Positions 21,651 through 30,336 of a stretch of 40,136 nt of DNA are shown piece after piece. The position numbers and the translations under genes are program-made. This DNA is from Planctomycetia bacterium (lineage in GTDB: Bacteria; Planctomycetota; Planctomycetia; Pirellulales; Thermoguttaceae): the NCBI GenBank assembly GCA_030527185.1, contig JAUNBF010000033.1, forward strand, positions 1 to 40,136. The letters are read 5' to 3'. Below the pieces are notes generated by a model that did no database searches, was not told where the DNA came from, and saw only the letters and a program-made list of their open reading frames with translations. The number at the start of each line of letters is the position of its first letter. Position 1 is the first letter of the stretch.

Positions 21651-22573
21651 GGTTATTTTTTCTAACATGTTAGGATACAACGCTTTATGGTGGCGTCGAT
21701 GGGTGTAATACTTGTGCCTGATGGTTCCCGTAACCGTGATTTTCCTGACGATGAATCTGGCAACCAGACTCCCGATAAAGGGGGGTAGTGTGAACAAAAT
21801 TTAGACCAACGGGTGGCGGATTCCATCGACGGCGAGGAATTTCTGAAACAAGACCCCGAACCGGTCAACCCACCCCGAAACGCGGAGTCTCCAATGGGTA
21901 CTTGTTGGAGGTGGAGAAGCAGATTCTGGAGTTGTTTTTGCCGCTGGATTGTGTAACCGGAGGTGGTGGACATGCTTGGACGGCTGGCAAGGCAAAGGGT
22001 GGGGCGGCCACACCGAAACGGTAAAGAGGCAAAAGGGTGACGCCAATCGCAGAACTGAAAGTGGTTACACATTACGCGGAACAAAATCCCGGCCTCACCA
22101 ACGCTGACTTGGAAAAGCTACACGATTTACGCCCGGCTACATCAAAGACCAGCCGGAAATACAAGCCGTCATTAAACGGGCGAGAGTGTAGGAAAAACCC
22201 AAATACAGAAGCATGGATTCTTTTCCCCATGGGTCGGGAATGCGGGCAGGTACGTTCTCCCGTAGGAAATAATGGGGAACCGCCCCACGAAGGCATCACG
22301 GAGGCAGACACAGTTGGTTGGCTGTTAAAATGGGCAGTTTATCTCATCGTGTCATAATTGTCAAATAATTATGAGAATCGTTTCATCCCTGTTTTTACGG
22401 TGTTTGAGCGATTTTTCCCATAATGTCAAAAGTATAGGGAAAATGAATTATGAGAATTTGAGAATGCGACAAGTGGCTAGATACTGTGCCTCAAATTCAA
22501 GATGGCTAAAATATCCAAAATAAATCCATTAAATTTAAGAAATTGCTGATAACTTTGGTGAAGGAGTTGTCCA
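21651..22573. other. Degraded intergenic DNA without a supportable gene
   Basis: About 920 bp in which every frame is short or interrupted and none shows a domain. A CTAACATGTTAG palindrome lies at 21653-21664. The base composition and location between two transposase remnants suggest eroded mobile-element sequence. I see no RNA gene here. Confidence 0.4.
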
Positions 22574-23040
22574 ATGGAACGACACGGATTGACGAACGAA
22601 CAGTGGGAAAAAATCAGGCCATTTTGGCCGGAACAGAATCGTGGACGTGGCAGAAGGTGGCTAGATTTAAAGACTTATGTCAATGGTGTTGAAGGGATTC
22701 TCGGAACCGGGGCACCGTGGCGGGATTTGGTGGAACGGTAGGGGAAGTGGAAGTCGGTTTATAATCGTTACGTAAGGGTGGTTACGGCACCAAAATTCAT
22801 CTCGTCTGCGACGCGAATGGCAACTATATAAACGCCGTTTTGTCAACTGGTCAGGAACATGAAACGCAGCATTTTAAGGCAGTCCGTTGCGGCCTTCCAA
22901 ACGCCGTCCACACCGAATTTGTGGTGACAAAGGTTGCTCCTCCGAAACAATCCGAAAAATTTCCCGAAACACAACATAACTCCTGTTATTTCAAGATGTT
23001 GCAACGAAAGGAAGGCCAAACTTCCTTTTAATCGTGAACG
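22574..23040 (+). pseudogene. Decayed IS5-type transposase of a second kind
   Basis: It starts MERHGLTNEQWEKIRPFWPE and continues through GILGTGAPWRDLVER to a stop, the N-terminus of a common IS5-group transposase. After a deletion, a second piece, GGYGTKIHLVCDANGN followed by INAVLSTGQEHE, carries the start of the DDE catalytic domain. The remainder is out of frame. It is a different element from the HPWE-type remnants on either side. Confidence 0.8.
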
Positions 23041-23089
23041 TTCCCGCAAGCCGCAACCACATGACAATCCAGTCGCAAACCATTGAATT

Positions 23090-23587
23090 TCAACACCTTA
23101 CAAAATTTTCCGACACGATGAAAAAAAGACAATCTGTGCCCTCGACAACTGCCGGCTGAACCCGTGGTACAACCTGCGGAAATCGTTCTGCTGTGATTTA
23201 CTCCCAATTGTAACGGATATACAGACGTATGAAGCCATTACTGACCACACCTACGCCGTGGCCGTGAAACACTACCAAATTATGACAAAAGGCCGCAACC
23301 TCAAGGGAATCGAAGAAGCAACAAACCTTTTCTCCAATATCGGCATTTCATCCGATGAAACACATTCCCCACACAATTCCCCGGAACCAGACGGTACCAG
23401 ATTAGACACCACTTGGCACCAAAATAGGCACCAGCACGGCATTGCGAAAAAATGCAGCAAAAAGCAAGAATCGTCGGAAGTCCTTGAAAATGTTGATGTT
23501 ATGCGCAATAAAAAACCCGCTTGCATGGACTTACAAACGGGTCTAGTTGCGGGGACAGGATTTGAACCTGCGACCTCGAGGTTATGA
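23090..23587 (+). pseudogene. Tyrosine integrase remnant running into tRNA-fMet
   Basis: The reading frame begins after a stop with NPWYNLRKSFCCDLLP (catalytic Arg context). It continues through ITDHTYAVAVKHYQIM, where the usual G-H motif has become D-H and the nucleophilic Tyr is present, and then a Ser/Lys-rich tail like that of planctomycete integrases. The frame ends inside the tRNA gene, so the last residues (GTGFEPATSRL) are an artefact of reading through tRNA sequence. Only the catalytic half remains. Abutting a tRNA is the classic sign of a past integration at its 3' end. Confidence 0.75.
23510..23543 (-). terminator. Terminator of tRNA-fMet
   Basis: On the minus strand a 9-bp stem ACCCGTTTG / CAAGCGGGT (one G-U) is followed by six T, four bases after the tRNA. 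It also lies inside the integrase remnant. Confidence 0.75.
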
Positions 23588-23620
23588 GCCTCGCAAGCTA
23601 CCGGACTGCTCTACCCCGCG
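23547..23620 (-). tRNA. Initiator tRNA-fMet (CAT)
   Basis: 74 nt. The first pair of the acceptor stem is the unpaired C1/A72, diagnostic for bacterial initiators, and the D-stem has A11-U24. The anticodon loop is CTCATAA. The anticodon stem reads CGAGG/CCTCG, so the usual three G-C pairs at 29-31/39-41 are reduced to two, with A29-U41. No CCA is encoded. Confidence 0.93.
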
Positions 23621-23872
23621 ATATAAAACACATGAATAGAAGAATTTCCTCTCTTCATGATGGGAGTTATTATAGCCTTCATTTCTTTTCTGTCAAGGGG
23701 CTGCTTGCGATTTTCTTCTGTTCTTTTCAGGATTTTCATGTTTTTCCTACTCGATATTTCCAATATTGCACTGGAAAGGAATCTCATTTTATGTTAGAGT
23801 ATTTTGGTTTTATAGAAAAATTTTGGGGGGCAATTGCCTACCCCTGTCCACCGATTCCTTTTCGTATGCGTG

Positions 23873-24859
23873 ATGAAGGTATCCCACCTTTTTAGCCAAT
23901 TTTCTTCAAAAGGATTGATTTTTTCAATGCTTTTGATTTTGATCCTCCTGCAAAACGGCTGTCAGTTCTGGCGTCGTACAGGGGTTTCGTCTGCTTCGAC
24001 GATTGCCAGCCGACAATACGTTCAGCAAGCTGTCGATGCGATTCAGTTGGAAAATCACTCGGAAGCAACGCAGAAACTGGCACTGGCACTCAAAGCCAAT
24101 CCCGATAATTACGAGGCTCGTGCCATGTACGCGGATACGTTGTGGGAAAATGGAGATGTGGAAAATGGGATTCTGGAAATGCAGCGTGTGGTTCAGCACG
24201 AAGATGCCACGGCAGAAATGTTCCTGAAACTGGCCTGGATGTACTACGAAACGGAGGAGTGGGGGTTGGCACAAAAGTACCTGAATCAAGGACTCCAGCA
24301 GAACTCCACACTCGCCGATGCCTGGGTTTTGCAAGGAAAAATCTTCCAGAAACAGAACGATTCGCCCCGTGCCATTGCCGCGTTTCACCAGGCCATTTAT
24401 TACAATCCAGAAGAATCGAAAGCGGCTCTTTATCTGGCCGACGAATACCTGTTGACGCAACGTCCTCAACGTGCTTTGGAAACCATCCAGGTTGCGTTGA
24501 GCAAATTTCCACCCAGCCAGGAACCGGTCGAAATGCTCTATCGGGAAGGACTGGCCATGAGCCACCTGAAACGCCATGCCGATGCGGTGGAAATTCTCAC
24601 GGCAGCCACGGAAAAAATGGCTGGAAAACAGCTTTTCTCGCCTGAAGACGAACAAAAAGTCCTTCTGGCACTGGCGGAAGCACAGTATCAGGCAGGTCGT
24701 TATGCCGATGCCATCCATACCGCGTTTCGTGGACTGGAAGTGGGGCCTTACAACCAACGTTGTGCCCAACTCGTCCGCCAGATTCAGGAAAAGGGAATCA
24801 CTGCCGATGTCCAGCCCCAAATCGGTGGTTCCGTAGCCATTCCCACGCATACTCCCTGA
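23873..24859 (+). CDS. TPR-repeat lipoprotein
   Basis: A 328-aa predicted lipoprotein. The N-terminus has a positively charged start, a hydrophobic stretch (LIFSMLLILILLQNG) and then Cys. The residues before the Cys (LQNG) are a poor match to the lipobox but allow lipidation. From about residue 55 onward there are repeated helix pairs (AVDAIQLENHSEATQKLALAL, ARAMYADTLWENGDVENGI, MFLKLAWMYYETEEW, AWVLQGKIFQKQNDSPRAI and others) matching tetratricopeptide repeats, so it is a periplasmic or membrane-bound protein-interaction scaffold. I chose ATG 23873 because it gives a proper signal sequence. It stands alone between mobile remnants. Confidence 0.75.
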   Translation: MKVSHLFSQFSSKGLIFSMLLILILLQNGCQFWRRTGVSSASTIASRQYVQQAVDAIQLENHSEATQKLALALKANPDNYEARAMYADTLWENGDVENGILEMQRVVQHEDATAEMFLKLAWMYYETEEWGLAQKYLNQGLQQNSTLADAWVLQGKIFQKQNDSPRAIAAFHQAIYYNPEESKAALYLADEYLLTQRPQRALETIQVALSKFPPSQEPVEMLYREGLAMSHLKRHADAVEILTAATEKMAGKQLFSPEDEQKVLLALAEAQYQAGRYADAIHTAFRGLEVGPYNQRCAQLVRQIQEKGITADVQPQIGGSVAIPTHTP

Positions 24860-24899
24860 GCCTGCCAATGGAAATGCCAATAGGTGAAGTGTGTTATCT

Positions 24900-25373
24900 T
24901 CGCCAGACTCTTTTTCCGCCGAGATGAAACGCTTTGTGAGCAACGGCTTCGGCATCATGGAATCATGCCGATTTACTCCACAAACGACGATGGAGAGCGG
25001 GATACACTAAAGCGCTGGTTTTTGACCCCATTTTTTCCCGATCCCTCGGATTGGCTCCGGCAGATTTTGTCGCGAGAGGTGCTTTGATCTGGCAGCCATC
25101 CACTGATTGCCACTCCCAGTCGATACCCTCCAGTTCGTCAAATTTATTCAACCCACCCCACCCAAATTCGCTCGAAAAGCCAACCGCGTTCCCAATAATT
25201 CCCGTCCGCAAGACGTAAACCATTGCAGCAAAACAACTTCGGTCATCACACTTCCGCATCCGACCCCCGTCTATACTCGCCGTTTTTGTGCCGACATTCC
25301 TCCTCGTCGGAATCAACGGCTCCACATCCGCCCAAAATGCGTCCGATATTTCCCATGGGTGTGTGCGTGGCAT
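24900..25373 (-). pseudogene. Decayed IS5-family transposase, copy 2
   Basis: The minus-strand frame begins THPWEISDAFWADVEPLI, then CFAAMVYVLRTGIIGNA. After an internal deletion it continues LNKFDELEGIDWEWQSVDG and QIKAPLATKSAGANP, the first catalytic Asp region of the IS5 DDE domain. The end is missing. It is the inverted relative of the remnant at 21150-21650. Confidence 0.85.
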
Positions 25374-25469
25374 CGTTTATCCTCCTATACTCCTTATTAT
25401 CGGCAAAAATTGGGAGAATGTTTGGTTGTTTTCGGATAAAGCCTTGATTTCTGGATGTTTAGTGAAGCA

Positions 25470-25700
25470 CTGGGCACCCTGGGATGACTTGCGATATCCG
25501 AGCTTACCGGATGATTTTCCGCCAAACGCGCTGGCACTGTGCGGCCACTCAAAAATCGGGGTTTCCGGCCTGCCACGCGGCATTTAATTCAGCAATCTTG
25601 TGCCTCCGTACTCCATGGGTATCACCTTTTCCATCCCTGCCAGAGCCAAAAAATGATAAGCATACCGCCAGACGCGGAAATTTTCTTCAAGTATCCAGGC
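25470..25700 (-). pseudogene. Integrase remnant of the tRNA-Gly locus
   Basis: A broken paralogue of the intact integrase. The readable pieces are WRYAYHFLALAG, then after a deletion EKVIPMEYGGT, a stop, and MPRGRPETPIFEWPHSAS, which align with residues 193-204, 239-247 and 255-272 of the intact enzyme. The catalytic His/Arg/Tyr end is gone, replaced by the IS5 remnant. Its upstream DNA is homologous to that of the intact integrase. Confidence 0.85.
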
Positions 25701-25704
25701 CAAT

Positions 25705-25930
25705 AAAATGGGGATTTTTTTGATATTTTTTCGGTCTAAAGTCACATCGTACCGATTGTAGCGGTTAGAAGCGTGTCAAAATTTTTTGATGGGGACTAAT
25801 CCACCCAAAATTTATTCGTTCTTTATAAAAATTTGGGAGTAGATACAAAAAACATTGTCAACGCGGTGCAAGAAATAAAAAATGCCGGGCGGACATGCAA
25901 ATAAAGAATTTACACCCGGCTTTTTGACCC
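25705..25930. repeat. Segment homologous to 17505-17720
   Basis: It matches the integrase leader of the tRNA-Asp locus closely, including a TTTTTTGATATTTTTTCGG block, a TCGTACCGATT block, the promoter -35, and the CGGG/CCCG terminator hairpin. The att-like core is degenerate here and the -10 is lost. It shows that the whole integrase-plus-leader-plus-tRNA arrangement exists twice. Confidence 0.85.
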
Positions 25931-26069
25931 TACCCGCCGTGTACCCTCAGTGCGGCAACACCTACAATCCGGTTTCACCCCGGCACGGATAAACCCGTAA
26001 AATAGCGGCTCTAACGCCCACCACCTCACGAGTCACAGGAATTTTTTGCGACCTTCCCAGGCGGCAAAG
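25877..26069 (-). ncRNA. tRNA-linked structured element, copy 3 (adjacent to tRNA-Gly)
   Basis: A diverged copy directly after tRNA-Gly on the minus strand. The 5' hairpin has outer stem TTTGC/GCAAA, inner stem CCT/AGG and loop GGGA (GNRA). A middle ACTCGT and GTTGCCGC are shared with the other copies, and the element ends in a GCCGGGTG/CGCCCGGC terminator-like hairpin (25884-25920) with a T-run. The middle hairpins are not well preserved. No reading frame is present. Confidence 0.45.
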
Positions 26070-26141
<72 letters not shown>

Positions 26142-26258
26142 AATTCACTTCTATTCTACTTTCTTTTCCGAACTTGTAAAGGGGGGTGGAAAACTTCGGA
26201 AGGTTTTGGTATATTGGTGGGAGAGGGAATTGTAGAAATGCTTGAATGGAGGGTATTT

Positions 26259-27020
26259 ATGAATTGTCACATTATCATCCCGGCACGGCTGGCTTCGACT
26301 CGATTGCCGCGTAAGATGCTTCTTTCGGAGACGGGGAAACCGTTGATTCAGCACGTGTGGGAAGGGGCTTGCGCGTCACGGCTGGCGTCGGAGGTCTGGA
26401 TTGCCACGGATGATGAGGAAATTTTCCAGACGGTGGAACGTTTGGGTGGAAAATGCGTGATGACGAGCCGGGAAATTACGTGTGGCACGGATCGGATCGC
26501 GGTGGTGGCGAAAGATTTGCCGGAAGTCGATTTGCTGGTCAATGTGCAGGGGGACGAACCGGAAATTTTGGGGGAAACGATCGATACGCTGATTCAACGC
26601 ATGGCGGATTGTCCCGACGCGGTGATGGGGACGCTGGCAACGCCGATTCGGGAAAAGCGGTTGCTGGACGACCCGGCTTGTGTGAAAGTAGTGCTGAATC
26701 AGAACCGCCAGGCACTCTATTTCAGCCGAAGTTGCATTCCGTTTCCACGTGGCGAATGGCGGGACGAATGGCTGGAAGCGGAGCCGCCGATTTTTTACCA
26801 GCATGTGGGAATTTACGCTTATCGCCGGGATTTTTTGCTGAAAATCAGCGATTTGCCGAGAACGCCGTTGGAGCGGATGGAGTCACTGGAGCAGTTGCGT
26901 GTTTTGGAGAATGGATACGCTATCGAAGTCGGTGTCATTCCGCGAGCTGGCGTGGGAATTGACACTCCGGCAGACTATCAGGAATTTGTCCGACGATACC
27001 GTCTGAAGTATTCGCTTTGA
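26259..27020 (+). CDS. kdsB: 3-deoxy-manno-octulosonate cytidylyltransferase
   Basis: A 253-aa KdsB, which makes CMP-Kdo from Kdo and CTP for lipopolysaccharide inner core assembly. The N-terminal IIIPARLASTRLPRKMLL (5-22) is the CTP-binding signature, VNVQGDEPEI contains the catalytic Asp, and FYQHVGIYAYRRDFLL with PLERMESLEQLRVLE near the C-terminus is diagnostic. It starts at the ATG at 26259, preceded by GGAGGG; the longer open frame upstream only reads through tRNA-Gly. Its presence means the cell probably has a Kdo-containing outer membrane lipid. It is followed 18 bp later by a secreted enzyme gene on the same strand. Confidence 0.95.
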   Translation: MNCHIIIPARLASTRLPRKMLLSETGKPLIQHVWEGACASRLASEVWIATDDEEIFQTVERLGGKCVMTSREITCGTDRIAVVAKDLPEVDLLVNVQGDEPEILGETIDTLIQRMADCPDAVMGTLATPIREKRLLDDPACVKVVLNQNRQALYFSRSCIPFPRGEWRDEWLEAEPPIFYQHVGIYAYRRDFLLKISDLPRTPLERMESLEQLRVLENGYAIEVGVIPRAGVGIDTPADYQEFVRRYRLKYSL

Positions 27021-27038
27021 TTTAGGGAGGAGCTTTTG

Positions 27039-29354
27039 ATGAAGTTATTTTTGAGTTTTTGTCTCACTTTTTTACCTCTTTGGGTGTGGGCAGAGGAGAC
27101 GCGGACGTATGAAGCGGCATTTTACGGGTATCCCACCGGTATCCCCCACCAACCGATTCCGATTGATGAAAAAACGGTCGTCGGGCAGGTTTTTTCAGCC
27201 CCTCTAACATGGCATTCTCTGAGGGTTTCGTGCCCCAGTTACGGAAATGCGATCGGCGGTTTGACGCTGAAGCTCTATCCCTGGAAAGAGGACTATGCCA
27301 CGACGCGGCAACAACCTGTTCTGGCGGAGAAACGGTTTGACGATTTTGCGGACAATGCTGTTTTGAAACTGGAAATTCCTCCCCAGCCTGCTGGAAAATA
27401 TCTCCTGACGCTGGAGCGGGGGACGGAAAAAGTCGGCGTCTGGTACTATCCGAAAACCTCCTCAGGGAGTGAGCTTTTTCGCGATGGTGAGCGGATGGAG
27501 GGGACTCTGAAATTTACGATTGGCTCTCTGGGAAGTCCTTTTCCTTTTCAGGGCACGGTGGAGCGATACCGGACGTTGCTGTCAAAATCGACTTCCCCTC
27601 CTCCCGCACCGATGGAAAATTCGCGGGATGTTTTTGCCGACACGTGGGACGCGATGGATTCGCTGGATCGCCCGGTCGTGACGCATGAAAAAACGGGGCG
27701 GCCCCGATCGGAAAAGAAAGTTGGCATTTTTTACTGGACGTGGCACGACAAGGATGGCAACGTTTATCAATACGAACCTCACAACAACGAAGAAAAGCTG
27801 GCAACATACCCTGAAGCGGACGGTGATCCAAAACATCCTGTCTGGGGGCCGTTTTACCATCGGCATCATTGGGGGGAACCGCTTTTGGGATTTTACACCA
27901 CGATGGACACCTGGATTTTGCGCAAACATGCCCAAATGCTGGCGGTGGCGGGGGTGGACGTGGTGGTTTTCGACTGCACCAACGGGACCTGGACATGGAT
28001 GGATTCGACATGGAAATTGCTCGAAACGTTTCGGCAAGCCCGAGAGGAAGGAGTGGTGACACCGCAGGTTGCGTTCATGCTGCCGTTTGGGAATTTAGAG
28101 TGGACGCAGGAGAGTTTGCGGCAACTCTATCGAGACATCTATCGAGACGGAAAGTACCGTGATTTGTGGTTTTACTGGGATGGGAAACCGTTGATTTACG
28201 CCCTTCCCGAAGCGGCTGAAAATGCCAAAGAGAAGGCGGAAACCGAAGCCGAGAAGGAAGAATGGGAGGCGATCCGGTGCTTTTTCGCGTTTCGGCCAGG
28301 CCAACCGCAATACCGTTGTGGGCCGGAACGTCCCGACCATTGGAGTTGGTTGGAAGTTTATCCGCAAAATGGTTACGGACATCGTTCGGATGGAACGTTC
28401 GACATGATGAGTGTTGGCGTGGCGCAGAACCACTCGCTCCGCAAACGCGACGGTTCTTCCGGGCTGGCGGCGATGAACGATCAGAACGTTTTCGGGAGAG
28501 GATACCGGGTTGGAAAGGATGGGAAGGATGAAAATCCCCGTACCACCCCGGATCGTTTCCTTTATGGCGATAATTTTGCGCAGCAGTGGGAGCATGCGTT
28601 AAAAATCGACCCTGATTTTGTCTTCATCACGGGCTGGAATGAATGGATTGCCGGTCGTTTTCCGAAGTGGATGGGGACGGAAAGTGCTTTCCCCGACCAA
28701 TATTCGCCGGAATTCAGCCGTGACATCGAACCTTCCGCGGGAATTTTGCGGGATCACTTTTACCTGCAAATGGTGAGTTACATTCGCCAGTTCAAAGGTT
28801 GTCGTCCGCAAAAGTCCGCGACGGAAAATCCGGTGTATCGGGATTTTGTGGGGGATACTCGCTGGCGTGACGCAAAAGGTTACGGCAAAACGCATTACGT
28901 CAATGAGACGGGACGCAATGATCTGGCGGAATGTTTCGTTCGGCACGACGCGGAAAATCTCTATTTTGCGGTGGAATGCACGGATACGCTGACTCCTCCA
29001 AGCGACCCGCACTGGATGCGACTTTTCCTGAACGTTTCCGACGATTTATCGCAACCTCACTGGGAACGCTTCCATTTTATCGTCAATCGGCAAAATCCGG
29101 GCGAAAAGGCGGTTTTGGAAAAATCTCTCGGTGGTTGGAAGTGGGAGAAAGTGGCGGAAGTCTCCTATGCCGTGGAGGAAAATCGGCTGGAAATCGTGAT
29201 TCCACGAAAATGCCTTGGACTGGAAGGCCGAAAAATCGACCTCCGTTTCAAATGGGTCGATAACAGCCAAAACGATGGCGATATTCTGGACTTTTACCAG
29301 AATGGCGATGCCGCCCCGGACGGAAGATTCGTTTATCGATACTGGGAACGGTAA
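27039..29354 (+). CDS. Secreted glycosidase-like protein (GH71/99-type barrel) with C-terminal CBM9/DOMON-like domain
   Basis: A 771-aa exported protein. A signal peptide (KLFLSFCLTFLPLWVWA) is followed by a beta-rich region to about 200. Then comes an apparent TIM barrel beginning VGIFYWTWHDKDG, with strands such as AGVDVVVFDCTNG, LWFYWDGKPLIYALP and FVFITGWNEWIAG, the pattern of GH71/GH99-like endo-acting glycosidases. The last 170 residues (NDLAECFVRHDAENLYFAVECTD onward) resemble a carbohydrate-binding DOMON/CBM9 module. It probably acts on a mannan-like or sulfated polysaccharide in the periplasm or outside. ATG 27039, not the TTG one codon earlier, follows a GGGAGGAG site. The substrate is unknown. 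Confidence 0.65.
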   Translation: MKLFLSFCLTFLPLWVWAEETRTYEAAFYGYPTGIPHQPIPIDEKTVVGQVFSAPLTWHSLRVSCPSYGNAIGGLTLKLYPWKEDYATTRQQPVLAEKRFDDFADNAVLKLEIPPQPAGKYLLTLERGTEKVGVWYYPKTSSGSELFRDGERMEGTLKFTIGSLGSPFPFQGTVERYRTLLSKSTSPPPAPMENSRDVFADTWDAMDSLDRPVVTHEKTGRPRSEKKVGIFYWTWHDKDGNVYQYEPHNNEEKLATYPEADGDPKHPVWGPFYHRHHWGEPLLGFYTTMDTWILRKHAQMLAVAGVDVVVFDCTNGTWTWMDSTWKLLETFRQAREEGVVTPQVAFMLPFGNLEWTQESLRQLYRDIYRDGKYRDLWFYWDGKPLIYALPEAAENAKEKAETEAEKEEWEAIRCFFAFRPGQPQYRCGPERPDHWSWLEVYPQNGYGHRSDGTFDMMSVGVAQNHSLRKRDGSSGLAAMNDQNVFGRGYRVGKDGKDENPRTTPDRFLYGDNFAQQWEHALKIDPDFVFITGWNEWIAGRFPKWMGTESAFPDQYSPEFSRDIEPSAGILRDHFYLQMVSYIRQFKGCRPQKSATENPVYRDFVGDTRWRDAKGYGKTHYVNETGRNDLAECFVRHDAENLYFAVECTDTLTPPSDPHWMRLFLNVSDDLSQPHWERFHFIVNRQNPGEKAVLEKSLGGWKWEKVAEVSYAVEENRLEIVIPRKCLGLEGRKIDLRFKWVDNSQNDGDILDFYQNGDAAPDGRFVYRYWER

Positions 29355-29358
29355 AAAA

Positions 29359-30336
29359 TCAACTTCGCGGCAACGGGGAGAGGAAAACTTTTCGCAACGT
29401 TTTCATCCGCACCACCCCGGAGAGTTCCCCGCGTCGGTTTTGCAGTAGGGCAAACGGCACCTTGGCGTGCAACATACGCGCAAACGCATCGACGGCAGAC
29501 GTTTTCTCATCCAGTATCAAAATCGGATGCTGTGGGAGAGGTTCTGCCGTATCGGTGAGCAATATCTCCTCCCGCGTATAAAAACCTTCCGGCATGGAAT
29601 TACGCTGCGAACGCGATTCCCGCACCAAAATCCAGTCGAGCGAGGCTTTTTCCAGCGACGGCAGTATTTCTTCCCGTCTGGCATCTTCAGAAACGATGGG
29701 AATTTGCGAAAGCGGGATACTCCATGCCCGGACAGGCCGTTTTTCCATTGCCAGGACGGTATCCATCATCGTTTGCTGCGACGGATGGATGATTCCGAGC
29801 ATTTTTCCCTCGCCGAAAAAGGTCTTCAGTTCCTTGGGGGTCAACTGAAGGGAATATCGTTGCGGCGTTTGCCCCAGCAATCGGGAGAGTATCTGGTTGA
29901 TACCCCACAAAACCAGACTCACTGGCAAAAACAGAATCATGAAAAACGCCAAAATGGGAGCGCAGAATTTCATGAATCGGTTGGGAACCTGCAAGAAAAC
30001 GCTCTTCGGCAAAAGTTCGCCATACACAAAAACAAACGGCGTTCCCAAAATGGCGGAGAGAAATTCGGCGGAATATTGGCTCCAGAGCGACTGGAAAAGA
30101 AGTACCAGTCCCATCGAGACGAAATAGTTGGCAACGTTGTTTCCCACCAGAATCGTCGAAAGGAAGAGGGAAGGATGATTGACCAGCCACAATAAAAACC
30201 GACTTCGCCGCCCACCTTCCAGACTGTGCAAAATCAACCGTGTGCGGGAAAGCCGGTAAAATCCGATTTCCGAGCCACTGAAAAGGAAGCTGAAAAGCAT
30301 TCCGACGCTGAAAAACGCCATTCCGTTAAGAAGCAT
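29359..30336 (-). CDS. CNNM (DUF21) domain membrane protein, downstream copy
   Basis: A 325-aa membrane protein of the CNNM/CorC transporter family. The N-terminal half is the DUF21 transmembrane domain with the SGSEIGFYRLSRTRL signature (21-35) and GNNVANYFVSMG. Four hydrophobic segments follow to about residue 150. The C-terminal half carries a weak CBS-like region (LDWILVRESRSQRNSMPEG and HPILILDEKTSAVDAFARM) but no CorC domain. It overlaps the upstream, longer family member by 11 bp, so the two are likely to form one complex or heterodimer for divalent cation transport, as in other planctomycete pairs. Confidence 0.75.
   Translation of the reverse strand: MLLNGMAFFSVGMLFSFLFSGSEIGFYRLSRTRLILHSLEGGRRSRFLLWLVNHPSLFLSTILVGNNVANYFVSMGLVLLFQSLWSQYSAEFLSAILGTPFVFVYGELLPKSVFLQVPNRFMKFCAPILAFFMILFLPVSLVLWGINQILSRLLGQTPQRYSLQLTPKELKTFFGEGKMLGIIHPSQQTMMDTVLAMEKRPVRAWSIPLSQIPIVSEDARREEILPSLEKASLDWILVRESRSQRNSMPEGFYTREEILLTDTAEPLPQHPILILDEKTSAVDAFARMLHAKVPFALLQNRRGELSGVVRMKTLRKVFLSPLPRS

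Noticed and set aside
22037..22357. 106-aa open frame in the degraded zone
   Set aside because: It has no ribosome site, its C-terminal half is low-complexity and unlike any family, and the region is clearly eroded.
23540..23587. Apparent protein ending GTGFEPATSRL, and the SGRRDSNPRRSAWEADILPLNYS stretch near 26060
   Set aside because: Both are translations of tRNA genes, a well-known annotation artefact.
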